The notes beneath the pieces are model-generated. The model saw only the letters and a program-made list of their open reading frames with translations. It was not told the DNA's origin and did not search any database. A stretch of DNA of 64,000 bases from Domibacillus robiginosus (GTDB lineage Bacteria > Bacillota > Bacilli > Bacillales > Domibacillaceae), in assembly GCF_000966195.1 (NCBI RefSeq), contig NZ_LAHL01000005.1, forward strand, positions 1 through 64,000, in the 5' to 3' direction. The position numbers and the translations under genes were made by a program. Shown here piece after piece: positions 23,253-31,868 of the stretch (position 1 is the first letter of the stretch; each line of letters opens with the position of its first letter).

Positions 23253-23483
23253 TTATTTCTTTCTGCGGGCTGCCGCTTCGTCTTGGATCTCCTCGCGCAT
23301 TCCTTCAATGCTTTCTTCCCGGCGTTCATTTTTCGCTTTAATGGCTGCACGCTCTTTACCATTTGCAAACACCATTGTTTCTTCGGCCGCTTCAATGTTT
23401 CCAATGGTGTTTTGAACCATTTCCTGCAGCTTCTGAACATTGTCGGAGCGGTTATCCGGCTTTGGTCGGTTGTTATGTGTCAT
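23253..23483 (-). CDS. tlp: Small acid-soluble spore protein Tlp
   Basis: The 76-residue hydrophilic protein has the Tlp pattern [22 protein letters not shown] near the start, then a charged helical stretch and [13 protein letters not shown] at the end. Tlp accumulates in the forespore and is degraded at germination. The ATG at 23483 follows AAAGGAGGAATACAC; a longer frame to 23516 lacks a ribosome binding site. The gene is monocistronic, with its own terminator. Forespore (SigG-type) expression is expected from the family, but I did not verify the promoter. Confidence 0.9.
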   Translation of the reverse strand: MTHNNRPKPDNRSDNVQKLQEMVQNTIGNIEAAEETMVFANGKERAAIKAKNERREESIEGMREEIQDEAAARRKK

Positions 23484-23596
23484 GTGTATTCCTCCTTTTA
23501 GTCTCGGGTAGTACAATCCGTAGACTGCCCTTTATTTCTTCTGTCCATTCAAAGAGAAAATATGTATATGTTTTATCATTTAAAAATTCTGACAAT

Positions 23597-23620
23597 ATTC
23601 CCGACTTGACTTATCGGAAT
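23597..23620. promoter_or_regulatory. Candidate CymR operator upstream of tcyP
   Basis: An inverted repeat ATTCCCGA...TCGGAAT includes TTATCGGAATT, close to the ATNGGAATT half of sites bound by the cysteine regulator CymR. CymR represses tcyP in Bacillus subtilis, which makes the context appropriate. The call is by eye. Confidence 0.4.
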
Positions 23621-23670
23621 TGGGGAGTTAAAGTAAGAATCTACATTTTAGCTATTAGGGGGCTTTTTTT

Positions 23671-25062
23671 ATGGAAAATGGATTTATCCTTTTAAATATT
23701 ATCGGCCTTCTGGTTCTCGTGGCTCTTTTATTTTTCATGCAGCGCCGTCACGTTTCATTTTCGAAACGGGTATTTACCGGGCTTGGCCTTGGTATTGTGT
23801 ATGGACTTATTTTGCATTTTGCTTATGGCACAGAATCAGAAACGCTGGCAAGTTCTACAGCCTGGTTTGATTTGATTGGAACAGGCTATGTACGTCTGCT
23901 TCAAATGATTGTTATGCCGCTTGTTTTTATTTCTATTTTAGGCGCATTTACAAAAATTACGATCGGAAAGAATTTTGCCAAGATGGCGACGCTTATTCTT
24001 GGTATCCTTCTGGGCACAACGGCTGTAGCGGCAGCTGTTGGTATTGCATCGGCAATCGGCTTTGACCTGGATGCATCTCAAATTGTACAGGGTACAGCAG
24101 AAACAGAACGCGGCCAGTCTATTGCTGACCAATCGGCTGAAGTGGCGGATAAACCACTTCCATCTCAAATCGTTGATCTGCTTCCGCAAAACCCATTTCT
24201 AGACTTTACGGGTGCTCGTCCAACTTCTACTATTGCTGTTGTGATTTTTGCTGCTTTTTTAGGCTTTGCTTACTTAACCGTTGCACGCAAAGAGCCTGAG
24301 CATGCTGATTTGTTGAAAAAAGGTATCGATGCACTTTACTCACTTGTCATGAACGTTGTGAAAATTGTGCTTCGTTTAACACCATACGGCATTTTGGCTA
24401 TTATGGCCCGTACGGTTGCACTGTCTGACTTTGGAGCTATTTATAACCTTGGCAAGTTTGTCATCGCTTCTTATATAGCATTGATTGTCATGTTTATTAT
24501 TCACTTGTTGATTTTAACTTTATCCGGCTTAAGCCCGGCTACTTATGTGAAAAAAGTCGGGGAAACGCTCAGCTTTGCTTTTTCTTCACGTTCAAGTGCA
24601 GGAACGCTGCCAATGACATTAAACACGCAAACGACACGCCTGGGCGTGCCAGAAGGTATAGCTAACTTTGCCGGATCATTCGGTTTGTCCATTGGCCAAA
24701 ACGGCTGTGCAGGCATTTATCCAGCTATGCTTGCTGTAATGATTGCTCCTTCTGCGGGCATTAACCCGCTTGACCCTGGCTTTATTGCTACCTTGATTGC
24801 CATTGTGGTGATCAGTTCATTTGGTGTAGCCGGTGTAGGCGGCGGTGCCACATTTGCGGCCATTTTGGTCCTATCTGCGATGAATCTTCCTGTCGCACTT
24901 GCTGGTGTGCTTATTTCAGTTGAACCGCTGATCGATATGGGACGGACAGCTCTTAACGTAAACGGCACGATTACGGCAGGCGTCACAACTGCACGCGTAA
25001 CAGGAGAGCTGGACAAAGAAATCTTTAACGAAGACCTGGCTAAACAAACAGCCGATGTATAA
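23671..25062 (+). CDS. tcyP: L-cystine/proton-sodium symporter TcyP
   Basis: The 463-residue dicarboxylate/amino acid:cation symporter is the same length as Bacillus subtilis TcyP. Conserved features include QRRHVSFSKRVFT after the first membrane segment and LLQMIVMPLVFISI. The hairpin segment SSRSSAGTLPMTL forms part of the substrate site, followed by GQNGCAGIYPAMLAV and GVAGVGGGATFA. It imports cystine as a sulfur source. The start follows AGGGGG with a rather long T-rich spacer. It is monocistronic with a strong terminator. The upstream CymR-like site suggests derepression when cysteine is low. Confidence 0.93.
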   Translation: MENGFILLNIIGLLVLVALLFFMQRRHVSFSKRVFTGLGLGIVYGLILHFAYGTESETLASSTAWFDLIGTGYVRLLQMIVMPLVFISILGAFTKITIGKNFAKMATLILGILLGTTAVAAAVGIASAIGFDLDASQIVQGTAETERGQSIADQSAEVADKPLPSQIVDLLPQNPFLDFTGARPTSTIAVVIFAAFLGFAYLTVARKEPEHADLLKKGIDALYSLVMNVVKIVLRLTPYGILAIMARTVALSDFGAIYNLGKFVIASYIALIVMFIIHLLILTLSGLSPATYVKKVGETLSFAFSSRSSAGTLPMTLNTQTTRLGVPEGIANFAGSFGLSIGQNGCAGIYPAMLAVMIAPSAGINPLDPGFIATLIAIVVISSFGVAGVGGGATFAAILVLSAMNLPVALAGVLISVEPLIDMGRTALNVNGTITAGVTTARVTGELDKEIFNEDLAKQTADV

Positions 25063-25065
25063 ACA

Positions 25066-25097
25066 AAAGCACCTCCACACAAGGAGGTGCTTTTTTT
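25066..25097 (+). terminator. Terminator of tcyP
   Basis: AAAGCACCTCC pairs with GGAGGTGCTTT around ACACAA, followed by T residues. It is a typical intrinsic terminator. Confidence 0.85.
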
Positions 25098-25221
25098 GTT
25101 ATTCAGCGTTTTTAGATTTTTTGGACAAATTAGCATGAAGACTTATTTACGGTTCATAGTATATAATAGAAGTGTCGTATACATAGACAAGAGGAGCGAC
25201 TTACGAAACGGAGGCACTTTC

Positions 25222-26271
25222 ATGACGATCTATACAGGGTTTGTAGGAACGTACACAAAGCAGGACGGAAAAGGAATTCACACGTTCGAGCTTGATACAG
25301 AAAAAGCCGAACTCTTACATGCTGCAGTGGCAGCGGAAGTAAACAATTCAACATACATCACGATCAGTGAAAATGAACAATTTTTATACGCGGTAGAAAA
25401 AGGCGGAAAAGGCGGCGGCCTGGCAGCTTTTTCAATCCAAAACGGAAAGCTTCACAAGCTGAATGATGTGCTTGACAGCGAAGGCGTGCCCTGCCACGTA
25501 TCCTTAAATAAAAGCGGCACTCGTGCTTTTACTGCTCAATACCATACGGGTACAGCCGAAATGTACAGCATCAATGCCGAAACAGGCGAATTAATTGATT
25601 TGCTAGATGTGGCGACTCATGAAGGGACAGGCCCGAATCCAGACCGTCAGGAAAAAGCGCATACTCACTTTTTCGGTATGACAAAGGATGAGCGTTTTGT
25701 TGTGGCCGTAGACCTTGGGACAGATGAGATTATCACTTATGAAATGGCCGGAGAAGACCTGTTGAAAAAAGCGGTTTTCAAAACAGCGCCGGGAGCCGGT
25801 CCGCGCCATATCGTGTTTCACCCGGCGGAGTGCATAGCTTATGTGATGACAGAACTGAGCAATGAGGTTCTTGTACTGGAACTTAACGAGCAGGATGGGA
25901 CATTTACACAATTGGCTGCCCACAAAACAATCCCGGCTGATTTTGAAGAAAACAGCCAGGGCAGTGCCATCCGCATGTCATCCGACGGCCGTTTTATTTA
26001 TGCAGGAAACCGCGGTCATAATAGTATTGCTGTATTTGAAACAGCTGAAGATGGACGGCGCATTCAATTGGTAGAAATTGTTTCCACGAAAGGCGATTGG
26101 CCTCGTGATTTTGATTTGGATCCAACGGAAATGTTTTTGATTGTGGCACATGAAAAAACACATAATGTGGTCCTGTTTAACCGCGAAGTAAAAACCGGCC
26201 GTCTGACACCTGCAAACTCGGAAGTGACAGTGCCAGAAGGAGTTTGTGTGACCTTTTTAAAAGGAAACTAA
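25222..26271 (+). CDS. pgl: 6-phosphogluconolactonase-type lactonase (seven-bladed propeller)
   Basis: The 349-residue cytoplasmic protein of the YkgB/Pgl propeller family hydrolyses 6-phosphogluconolactone or related lactones. Repeated blade motifs such as ENEQFLYAVEKGG, GPRHIVFHP, SSDGRFIYAGNRGHNSIAVF and WPRDFDLDPTEMFLIVAHE fit the family closely. The ATG at 25222 follows CGGAGGCAC; the frame extends upstream to 25087 through promoter DNA without a ribosome binding site. A TerC-family gene follows after 19 bases. Confidence 0.87.
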   Translation: MTIYTGFVGTYTKQDGKGIHTFELDTEKAELLHAAVAAEVNNSTYITISENEQFLYAVEKGGKGGGLAAFSIQNGKLHKLNDVLDSEGVPCHVSLNKSGTRAFTAQYHTGTAEMYSINAETGELIDLLDVATHEGTGPNPDRQEKAHTHFFGMTKDERFVVAVDLGTDEIITYEMAGEDLLKKAVFKTAPGAGPRHIVFHPAECIAYVMTELSNEVLVLELNEQDGTFTQLAAHKTIPADFEENSQGSAIRMSSDGRFIYAGNRGHNSIAVFETAEDGRRIQLVEIVSTKGDWPRDFDLDPTEMFLIVAHEKTHNVVLFNREVKTGRLTPANSEVTVPEGVCVTFLKGN

Positions 26272-26290
26272 TTGAAAGAAGGCTTTCTAT

Positions 26291-27034
26291 TTGAATGCAA
26301 TCGACAGTATCGTTCAGACGTACGCTTCTTTTTGGGACTGGGACATGTGGATCCATGTCCTGACAGATCCGGTCAGCTGGGGGCTGATTGGGACACTGAT
26401 CGTGCTGGAAGGACTGCTGTCGGCGGATAATGCATTGGTGTTGGCCGTAATGGTCCGTCACCTGCCTGAAAAAAAGCGAAAAAAAGCACTGTTTTACGGG
26501 CTTTTAGGAGCGTATCTGTTTCGGTTTATTGCGATCGGGCTTGGTGTCTGGTTAATGGAAATTCGATGGGTAAAAATTCTGGGCGCCATTTATTTAGCAT
26601 GGCTGGTTTGGAATCATTTAAAAGAGAGCGATGAAAAAAAGCAGCATGTCGACATGAGTAAAACCGGTTTATTGGTCCGAATGTTTGGCCCTTTTTGGGG
26701 TACGGTTGCAGCCGTTGAATTGATGGATATTGCTTTTTCCGTTGACAGTGTACTGGCCGCATTCGGCATCAGCAAGGAAGTATGGATTCTTCTTCTGGGC
26801 GGCATGCTTGGTGTTTTAATGATGCGGACAGTGGCAGGAATATTTATCAAGCTGATTGACCGGGTGCCGGAGCTTGAAACAACCGCTTATCTATTAATCG
26901 CCATTATTTCCATCAAAATGATGCTAAGTATTGCACATATTGAAATAAGCCATACGATTTTCTTTGTGATTTTAGCGGCGGCGTTTTTCGGAACATTCGT
27001 CGTTCATATTTTTCGAAGAAACCCTGTCAATTAG
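26291..27034 (+). CDS. TerC-family integral membrane protein
   Basis: The 247-residue protein has about seven membrane segments. It carries the TerC hallmarks LEGLLSADNALVLAVMVRHLP and ELMDIAFSVDSVLAAFG, each with an acidic cluster inside the membrane. Bacillus relatives (YkoY, YceF) export manganese or metallate secreted enzymes. The start is a TTG at 26291, eight bases after AAGAAGG, with no alternative ATG in frame nearby. It directly follows the lactonase gene, and no yybP-ykoY riboswitch is visible in the 19-base gap. Confidence 0.85.
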   Translation: MNAIDSIVQTYASFWDWDMWIHVLTDPVSWGLIGTLIVLEGLLSADNALVLAVMVRHLPEKKRKKALFYGLLGAYLFRFIAIGLGVWLMEIRWVKILGAIYLAWLVWNHLKESDEKKQHVDMSKTGLLVRMFGPFWGTVAAVELMDIAFSVDSVLAAFGISKEVWILLLGGMLGVLMMRTVAGIFIKLIDRVPELETTAYLLIAIISIKMMLSIAHIEISHTIFFVILAAAFFGTFVVHIFRRNPVN

Positions 27035-27050
27035 CGGCAGGGTTTTCTTT
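27018..27050 (+). terminator. Hairpin at the end of the TerC gene
   Basis: AACCCTG pairs with CAGGGTT across the stop codon of the TerC gene, followed by TTCTTT. Confidence 0.6.
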
Positions 27051-27083
27051 ATGGAAATAAGAAAAGGAGAAAGGAAATCCAAC

Positions 27084-28313
27084 ATGAACAGTCAAAGAAA
27101 TGAAATAGAACAACAGCGTTCAAGGACCGGACAGCTTTTGCTGCTGTTCAGTATTATCCTGCTGGCCTTAAATATGCGGTCGCCGATTACCTCAGTCGGA
27201 CCGCTCACAACGATGATTCAAAATGACCTGCAGCTATCAAGTGCAGCAGCAGGTGCCCTGACAGCGATTCCTCTGCTCGCTTTTGCTATATTGTCACCGT
27301 TTGCGTCAAAATTAGCGCGTGCATTTGGAATGGAGCGGGTGCTGTTCAGTGCCCTGCTGCTATTAACGATGGGCTTGATGCTGCGGCCGGCAGGAAGTGC
27401 AGCGGGACTATTTGCGGGCACAATCCTGATTGGACTGGCGATTGCCCTTTGCAACGTGCTGACGCCGGCTGTGGTAAAGCTGAATTTTCCTCACAAAGTC
27501 GGCCTTATGACTGGATTTTATGCCATGTCTATGAATTTATCAGGAGCACTTGCATCGGGATTCAGTATTCCCATGGCTGCGTTAAGCTCTTTGGGCTGGC
27601 GGACTTCATTAGGATTTTGGATAATACCAGCTTTTGCCGCCATCCTCGTCTGGATCACTCAGTGGCGCTATATTCGAAACCCATTGAAAGCAGGACAGCG
27701 TACATATCAAAAAACCTCCCTCAAGGGCTCGATGCTTGCCTGGAAAATCACTGCTTTTATGGGTATTCAATCTCTTCTGTTTTATTCACTCGTGGCCTGG
27801 CTGCCGGACATTTTACATGAACAGGGGCTGAGTGTGGAGTCGGCAGGTTGGATGCTGTCTATTATTCAATTTACACAGCTGCCCTTTACATTTATTGTTC
27901 CGATTATTGCTGATCGGATGAAAAACCAGCAGCCGCTTGTCATTTTAACTGTTTCCTTTATGGCAGCTGGCTTGAGTGGCATTTTATTTGCCTGGACGGA
28001 ATGGGTTATTCTTTGGGTCATCATGATTGGAATCGCCGGAGGGTTCGCCTTTAGTCTTGCCATGATGTTTTTTAGTTTACGGACGAAAACTTCATTTGAA
28101 GCAGCTGATCTGTCTGGTATGGCCCAATCAGCCGGCTACCTGTTTGCTGCATCGGGGCCGGCCTTGTTCGGCGCGCTTCATGATACATTGAATAGCTGGA
28201 CGGTGCCTATGCTTCTATTAATAGCGGCTGTTATGGGCCTTTTTATTGCTGGTATGGATGCGGCAAAAGAAGGGTATGTAACGGGGCGGTCTTACAATCG
28301 CTCCGCCAAGTAA
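27084..28313 (+). CDS. MFS transporter of the CynX/NimT (YycB) family
   Basis: The 409-residue protein has 12 predicted membrane segments. It has the family opening LLALNMRSPITSVGPL, in which the RSPITSVGP element distinguishes the CynX/NimT branch, and later ALCNVLTPAVVKLNFP. Members export or import small molecules such as cyanate or nitroimidazoles; the substrate here is unknown. The ATG at 27084 follows AAAGGAAATC. An in-frame ATG at 27051 falls in the preceding terminator. It is monocistronic. Confidence 0.82.
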   Translation: MNSQRNEIEQQRSRTGQLLLLFSIILLALNMRSPITSVGPLTTMIQNDLQLSSAAAGALTAIPLLAFAILSPFASKLARAFGMERVLFSALLLLTMGLMLRPAGSAAGLFAGTILIGLAIALCNVLTPAVVKLNFPHKVGLMTGFYAMSMNLSGALASGFSIPMAALSSLGWRTSLGFWIIPAFAAILVWITQWRYIRNPLKAGQRTYQKTSLKGSMLAWKITAFMGIQSLLFYSLVAWLPDILHEQGLSVESAGWMLSIIQFTQLPFTFIVPIIADRMKNQQPLVILTVSFMAAGLSGILFAWTEWVILWVIMIGIAGGFAFSLAMMFFSLRTKTSFEAADLSGMAQSAGYLFAASGPALFGALHDTLNSWTVPMLLLIAAVMGLFIAGMDAAKEGYVTGRSYNRSAK

Positions 28314-28359
28314 AAAAGCTGCATCACAGGGAACAGGGTTCCTTTGATGCAGCTTTTTT
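28313..28359. terminator. Bidirectional terminator between the MFS and shikimate kinase genes
   Basis: AAAAAGCTGCATCA pairs with TGATGCAGCTTTTT with A and T flanks on either side, so it serves both converging genes. Confidence 0.8.
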
Positions 28360-28927
28360 ATTTATAATTCGGCTCGTACAATTCCCATGTATATTTAAGA
28401 GAATCGACAATAAAGTCTGCTATTTCTTCCGCAGAACGATGACGAACTGGCAGTGTAGAATGGTGAATGGCGTACGCACTCTTACGTTTGTGAAAAAGCT
28501 CTTTAATTTCATCCAGGGTCTTGCTTTGAAGAACAGGACGGGTATCGATCAAAAGATCAAGGCGTTCTTTCCATTCTTCCCAGGCCACATCCAAGTAAAA
28601 AACGATGCAATGATCAAGGCATGCTTTTCGGATCTCCGGATTTAAAAAAGCACCGCCGCCGATAGACAGAACTTTCAGTTTTTCCTGGGCAAGAAAGCAT
28701 GTTTTCTTTTGTTCATATTCACGAAAAAACGGCTCGCCATGCTGAGCGAATATTTGGGGAATCGTCATGCCGAAATCTTTTTCAATTTCCTGATCTACGT
28801 CAATAAATGTTCGGTATAGTTTTTTTGCGACCAGTTCACCGATCGTCGTTTTGCCGACACCCATAAAACCGATCAGTACAATGGACTTTTGTCTTGCCGG
28901 TATTTGTAAATGGTTCAATCGAAACAC
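28358..28927 (-). CDS. aroK: Shikimate kinase
   Basis: Shikimate kinase phosphorylates shikimate at the 3-hydroxyl in aromatic amino acid synthesis. Motifs are the P-loop GFMGVGKTT, the shikimate-binding DVDQEIEKDFG and FFREYE, SIGGGAF, and the lid arginine in DTRPVL. The protein is 186-189 residues long, as for Bacillus AroK. Two starts compete. The GTG at 28927 has AAAGGA four bases upstream; the TTG at 28918 gives exactly 186 residues but a poorer spacing. The frame extends farther upstream into promoter DNA. It stands alone, away from other aro genes. Confidence 0.88.
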   Translation of the reverse strand: MFRLNHLQIPARQKSIVLIGFMGVGKTTIGELVAKKLYRTFIDVDQEIEKDFGMTIPQIFAQHGEPFFREYEQKKTCFLAQEKLKVLSIGGGAFLNPEIRKACLDHCIVFYLDVAWEEWKERLDLLIDTRPVLQSKTLDEIKELFHKRKSAYAIHHSTLPVRHRSAEEIADFIVDSLKYTWELYEPNYK

Positions 28928-29062
28928 TCTTTCCTTTGTTAAATTACTTTTTAGTATAGTACAGCTGTGAAGTGCCGTAAATAAGTTTTGTATTGGCAGG
29001 AAACGAAGCATCTGGACGTTTCATGCTATACTAGAAGAAAATGTAAAGGAAGGGTGAGTAAT

Positions 29063-30022
29063 ATGAAGCCGGTAGTTGTCGTGTACAAGCCGCTCTACGA
29101 AGAAGCACTCCAGTATATCCGTTCTACATGTGAGGTAGAATATTTCCCGGGATATGAACGAAATGATTCTAACTTTCTTGAAGCACTTGGACGTGCAGAT
29201 GGCTTGATCGGCTCGGGATTAAAAGTCGATGAAGCGCTTTTGCAGCAAGCGCCAAATTTAAAAGTAATCGCCAATAAATCAGTAGGCTACGATAATCTTG
29301 ACCTTGAACTGTTAAAAAAGCATGGTATACGAGCGACAAACACGCCCGGTGTTTTAGACGATACAGTGGCGGATACGATCATGGCGCTTATGCTGGCAGC
29401 AGCCCGCCGGGTAACTGAATTGGATCGATTTGTTAAAGCAGGCAGCTGGTCTGAAAAAGGATTTGATGACGATCAGTTTGGCCTGGATGTTCACCATAAA
29501 ACACTGGGGATTATTGGAATGGGTGGTATCGGCCGGACGGTTGCCAAACGGGCGCATTTCGGCTTTGATATGAACATTTTATATCATAACCGCTCACGCC
29601 AGGAGAAAGCAGAGCGTACATATGGCGCTGTTTATTGTACGATGGATGAACTGCTGGAGCAGTCGGATTTCGTTTGTGTCATGACGCCTTTGACGGAAGA
29701 AACAAAAGGAATGATCGATCAAGCAGCGTTTGCTAGGATGAAAAGCACCGCTGTTTTTATTAACGCATCACGCGGCCCGGTCGTCAACGAAGCAGCACTT
29801 ATTCAAGCTCTTCAATCCAAACAAATATGGGCTGCCGGGCTCGATGTGTTTGAACAGGAACCTGTTCATCCCGATAACCCGCTCCTGCAAATGGAAAATG
29901 TCGTTACACTGCCGCATATTGGCTCCGCTACAGAAGAAACACGCCGCAAAATGGCGATGCTCGCCGCTGAAAATGTGGTGGCCGGTGTAACAGGCGAAAC
30001 ATTAAAAACACCGATTTTTTAA
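29063..30022 (+). CDS. D-isomer-specific 2-hydroxyacid dehydrogenase (YvcT/GhrB-like)
   Basis: The 319-residue NAD(P)-dependent reductase is of the 2-ketogluconate/hydroxypyruvate reductase type. GMGGIG forms the Rossmann loop, and the catalytic Arg, Glu and His occur in NASRGPVVNE, VFEQEP and LPHIGSAT. It is a clear paralogue of the product at 21941-22927; both share GYDNLDL, TNTPGVL, DTVADTI or its equivalent, and HNRSR. The ATG at 29063 follows AAGGAAGGGTGAG. An open frame from 28988 lacks a ribosome binding site. It lies next to a deacetylase gene and near the uronate genes, so a role in sugar-acid metabolism is plausible. Confidence 0.85.
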   Translation: MKPVVVVYKPLYEEALQYIRSTCEVEYFPGYERNDSNFLEALGRADGLIGSGLKVDEALLQQAPNLKVIANKSVGYDNLDLELLKKHGIRATNTPGVLDDTVADTIMALMLAAARRVTELDRFVKAGSWSEKGFDDDQFGLDVHHKTLGIIGMGGIGRTVAKRAHFGFDMNILYHNRSRQEKAERTYGAVYCTMDELLEQSDFVCVMTPLTEETKGMIDQAAFARMKSTAVFINASRGPVVNEAALIQALQSKQIWAAGLDVFEQEPVHPDNPLLQMENVVTLPHIGSATEETRRKMAMLAAENVVAGVTGETLKTPIF

Positions 30023-30069
30023 CATTCTTTGTATCGGCTGAATGAGAAACCATAAATGGAAGGGTGTAG

Positions 30070-30894
30070 GTGAAATTGGTAAAAGTAACAGTGGTTTTCC
30101 CTGAAGGCAGGCATAAAGTGCTGACAATGAGCTATGACGACGGAAAAGAAGCAGATCGACGACTCGTCGCACTGTTTAATCGATATGGCATTAAAGGTTC
30201 TTTTCATTTGAATTCAGGGCTGTTTCATACAGCCGGCCGGATTCCGTCACATGAAATTGCTGATTTGTTTCAGGGGCATGAGATTTCCGCTCATACGTAT
30301 ACTCATCCAACCATTGAGCGTTCTCCGAAGGAACAGCTGATCAGTGAAATAATGGAGGATCGGAAGGTGCTTGAACAATTGGCCGGCTGCACGGTCAGAG
30401 GTATGTCTTATCCGAATGGATCCTTCAATTCCCGGATTAAATCGATGCTGCCTTTTCTTGGCATTGAATACGCAAGAACCGTCAACAGTACAGGATCTTT
30501 TGGCATGCCGGATGATTTTTTGGAGTGGAATCCGACGTGCCACCATAAGCACGATTTAATGCAAAAAGCTGAAACGTTTGCTGGACTTCATAAAACTCAA
30601 TACTTATATATGATGTATGTTTGGGGCCACAGCTACGAGTTTGACCTTGATCATAACTGGGACATAATAGAAGAGTTTTGTGCGTTCATCTCCGGACGGA
30701 AGGATATTTGGTATGCTACAAATATCGAGATTGTCGATTATATGAATGCTTTTCATGCGCTTAAATTTTCCGCCGACAGCAGGTTTGTTTACAATCCCTC
30801 GGCACAGTCGGTCTGGCTGAATGTGGATGGGGAAACGGTTGAGGTAAAGGGAGGCAGGCAACTTACTCTCGCCGGACAAAAAAGCACTTCCTGA
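30070..30894 (+). CDS. Cytoplasmic polysaccharide deacetylase-family protein (CE4 fold)
   Basis: The 274-residue NodB-type protein has YDDG near residue 23, which corresponds to the TFDDG motif. It also has HTYTHPTI (two metal-binding histidines) and GMSYPNGSF, so the metal site looks complete. It has no signal peptide or membrane anchor, which is unusual for peptidoglycan or chitin deacetylases and fits an intracellular oligosaccharide or small-molecule substrate. The GTG start at 30070 follows GGAAGGGTG. It converges on kdgR across a shared terminator. The link to pectin catabolism is by position only. Confidence 0.72.
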   Translation: MKLVKVTVVFPEGRHKVLTMSYDDGKEADRRLVALFNRYGIKGSFHLNSGLFHTAGRIPSHEIADLFQGHEISAHTYTHPTIERSPKEQLISEIMEDRKVLEQLAGCTVRGMSYPNGSFNSRIKSMLPFLGIEYARTVNSTGSFGMPDDFLEWNPTCHHKHDLMQKAETFAGLHKTQYLYMMYVWGHSYEFDLDHNWDIIEEFCAFISGRKDIWYATNIEIVDYMNAFHALKFSADSRFVYNPSAQSVWLNVDGETVEVKGGRQLTLAGQKSTS

Positions 30895-30917
30895 CTGGAG
30901 ATCAGGAAGTGCTTTTT
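30879..30917. terminator. Bidirectional terminator between the deacetylase gene and kdgR
   Basis: AAAAGCACTTCCTGA pairs with TCAGGAAGTGCTTTT around CTGGAGA, flanked by A and T runs, overlapping the ends of both converging genes. Confidence 0.85.
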
Positions 30918-31678
30918 TACATCTGGCAGCCGAGCTGCTCGGAAATACTCCTCGAGGTCTCGCGCATTTTGCGAATGAGTTCATCGTGAATGCGCTCCAT
31001 TGTAATACGGTGAACAGGTCCTGATACACTGAAACTGGCCACGATACGGCCGCTGAAGTCACGAATGGGCGCAGCGATGCAGCGAATACCTTCTTCATTC
31101 TCAATGTTATCAAGCGCGTAGCCCTGCTGTCTCACCCGTTCGATTTCCTTTTGTAATTCTTCAGGTGAATCAATCGTTTTGGCCGTTCTTTTAACAAAGT
31201 CAATGGATGCGGTTGCCTGTTTATAGGCTGCTTCATCCATCCCGGAAAGCAAAATTTTCCCCACACCGGTGCAATACATTGGGTTACGGCTGCCGATTCT
31301 TGAATACATACGAATTGTTTGGCTGCTTTCAATTTTATCAATGTAAACTACTTCTGCATTATCTTCCACGCACAGGTGGATTGTTTCGTTAATATCCTCA
31401 CACAGGGCTTCAAGAAACGGACGAGCAGCGGAAATCAAGCCGTTGTTAGCCGTAATATTCCGGGACAAGTAGAGAACCTGATAGCCAAGCCGATATTTTT
31501 CCGTTTTCGAGTCCTGCGTTACATATTTCATGTGCAGAAGTGTGCTGAGCAAGCGGTGAATCGTGCTTTTGGATAAGCCGGATTTTTCCGCAAGCCGGCT
31601 GATTTGAATGCCATCCGGATAGTCTGACATGATATTTAAAAGCGTCAATGCGCGTTCGAGTGACTGGACATTGGACAT
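30917..31678 (-). CDS. kdgR: IclR-family regulator, probable KdgR of uronate catabolism
   Basis: The 253-residue protein has an N-terminal winged helix (ISRLAEKSGLSKSTIHRLLSTL, about 25-46) and an IclR effector domain with VYIDKIES, TGVGKILLSG and the ending GIRCIAAPIRD. IclR proteins of this type repress kdu and kdg genes and respond to KDG-like intermediates. It is divergent from kduI, and the 190-base gap holds an inverted repeat that could be its operator. The ATG at 31678 follows AAGGAGGACAC; the frame to 31696 has nothing comparable. KdgR is assigned from context; sequence alone says only IclR family. Confidence 0.78.
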   Translation of the reverse strand: MSNVQSLERALTLLNIMSDYPDGIQISRLAEKSGLSKSTIHRLLSTLLHMKYVTQDSKTEKYRLGYQVLYLSRNITANNGLISAARPFLEALCEDINETIHLCVEDNAEVVYIDKIESSQTIRMYSRIGSRNPMYCTGVGKILLSGMDEAAYKQATASIDFVKRTAKTIDSPEELQKEIERVRQQGYALDNIENEEGIRCIAAPIRDFSGRIVASFSVSGPVHRITMERIHDELIRKMRETSRSISEQLGCQM

Positions 31679-31775
31679 AAAAGTGTCCTCCTTCAAAGAG
31701 CTGTTCTATTTATCATAGGGAATCAAGGTTTTTTTGTAAATAGTTGTTGTTTTCTTTCTTTTTTCAGAATATTGC

Positions 31776-31803
31776 TTGCAAAACATGAAAACGCCTTTAT
31801 AAT
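31776..31803 (+). promoter_or_regulatory. Promoter of the kduI-kduD-kdgK-kdgA operon
   Basis: TTGCAA (31776-31781), a 16-base spacer and TATAAT (31798-31803). A cre-like sequence sits between the two hexamers. Confidence 0.6.
31786..31799. promoter_or_regulatory. cre-like site within the kduI promoter
   Basis: TGAAAACGCCTTTA matches the CcpA consensus TGAAARCGYTWWCA at 12 of 14 positions and lies in the promoter spacer, a repressing position. Confidence 0.5.
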
Positions 31804-31826
31804 AAAATTATAAATAATGAAACAAA

Positions 31827-31843
31827 GTTCCATGATACGGAAC
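31827..31843. promoter_or_regulatory. Candidate KdgR (IclR) operator
   Basis: GTTCC and GGAAC flank seven bases, making a 17-base inverted repeat downstream of the predicted transcription start and 25 bases before kduI. IclR-type operators often contain such GGAA/TTCC half-sites. Confidence 0.5.
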
Positions 31844-31868
31844 AAAAATCAAAAGGAGTGTTCATTAA

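Noticed and set aside
23521-23670. S-box or T-box leader ahead of tcyP
   Set aside because: The region is short and AT-rich, without the conserved helices or a terminator; a CymR-type operator explains it better.
26272-26290. yybP-ykoY manganese riboswitch before the TerC gene
   Set aside because: Only 19 bases separate the TerC gene from the lactonase gene and no riboswitch structure is visible.
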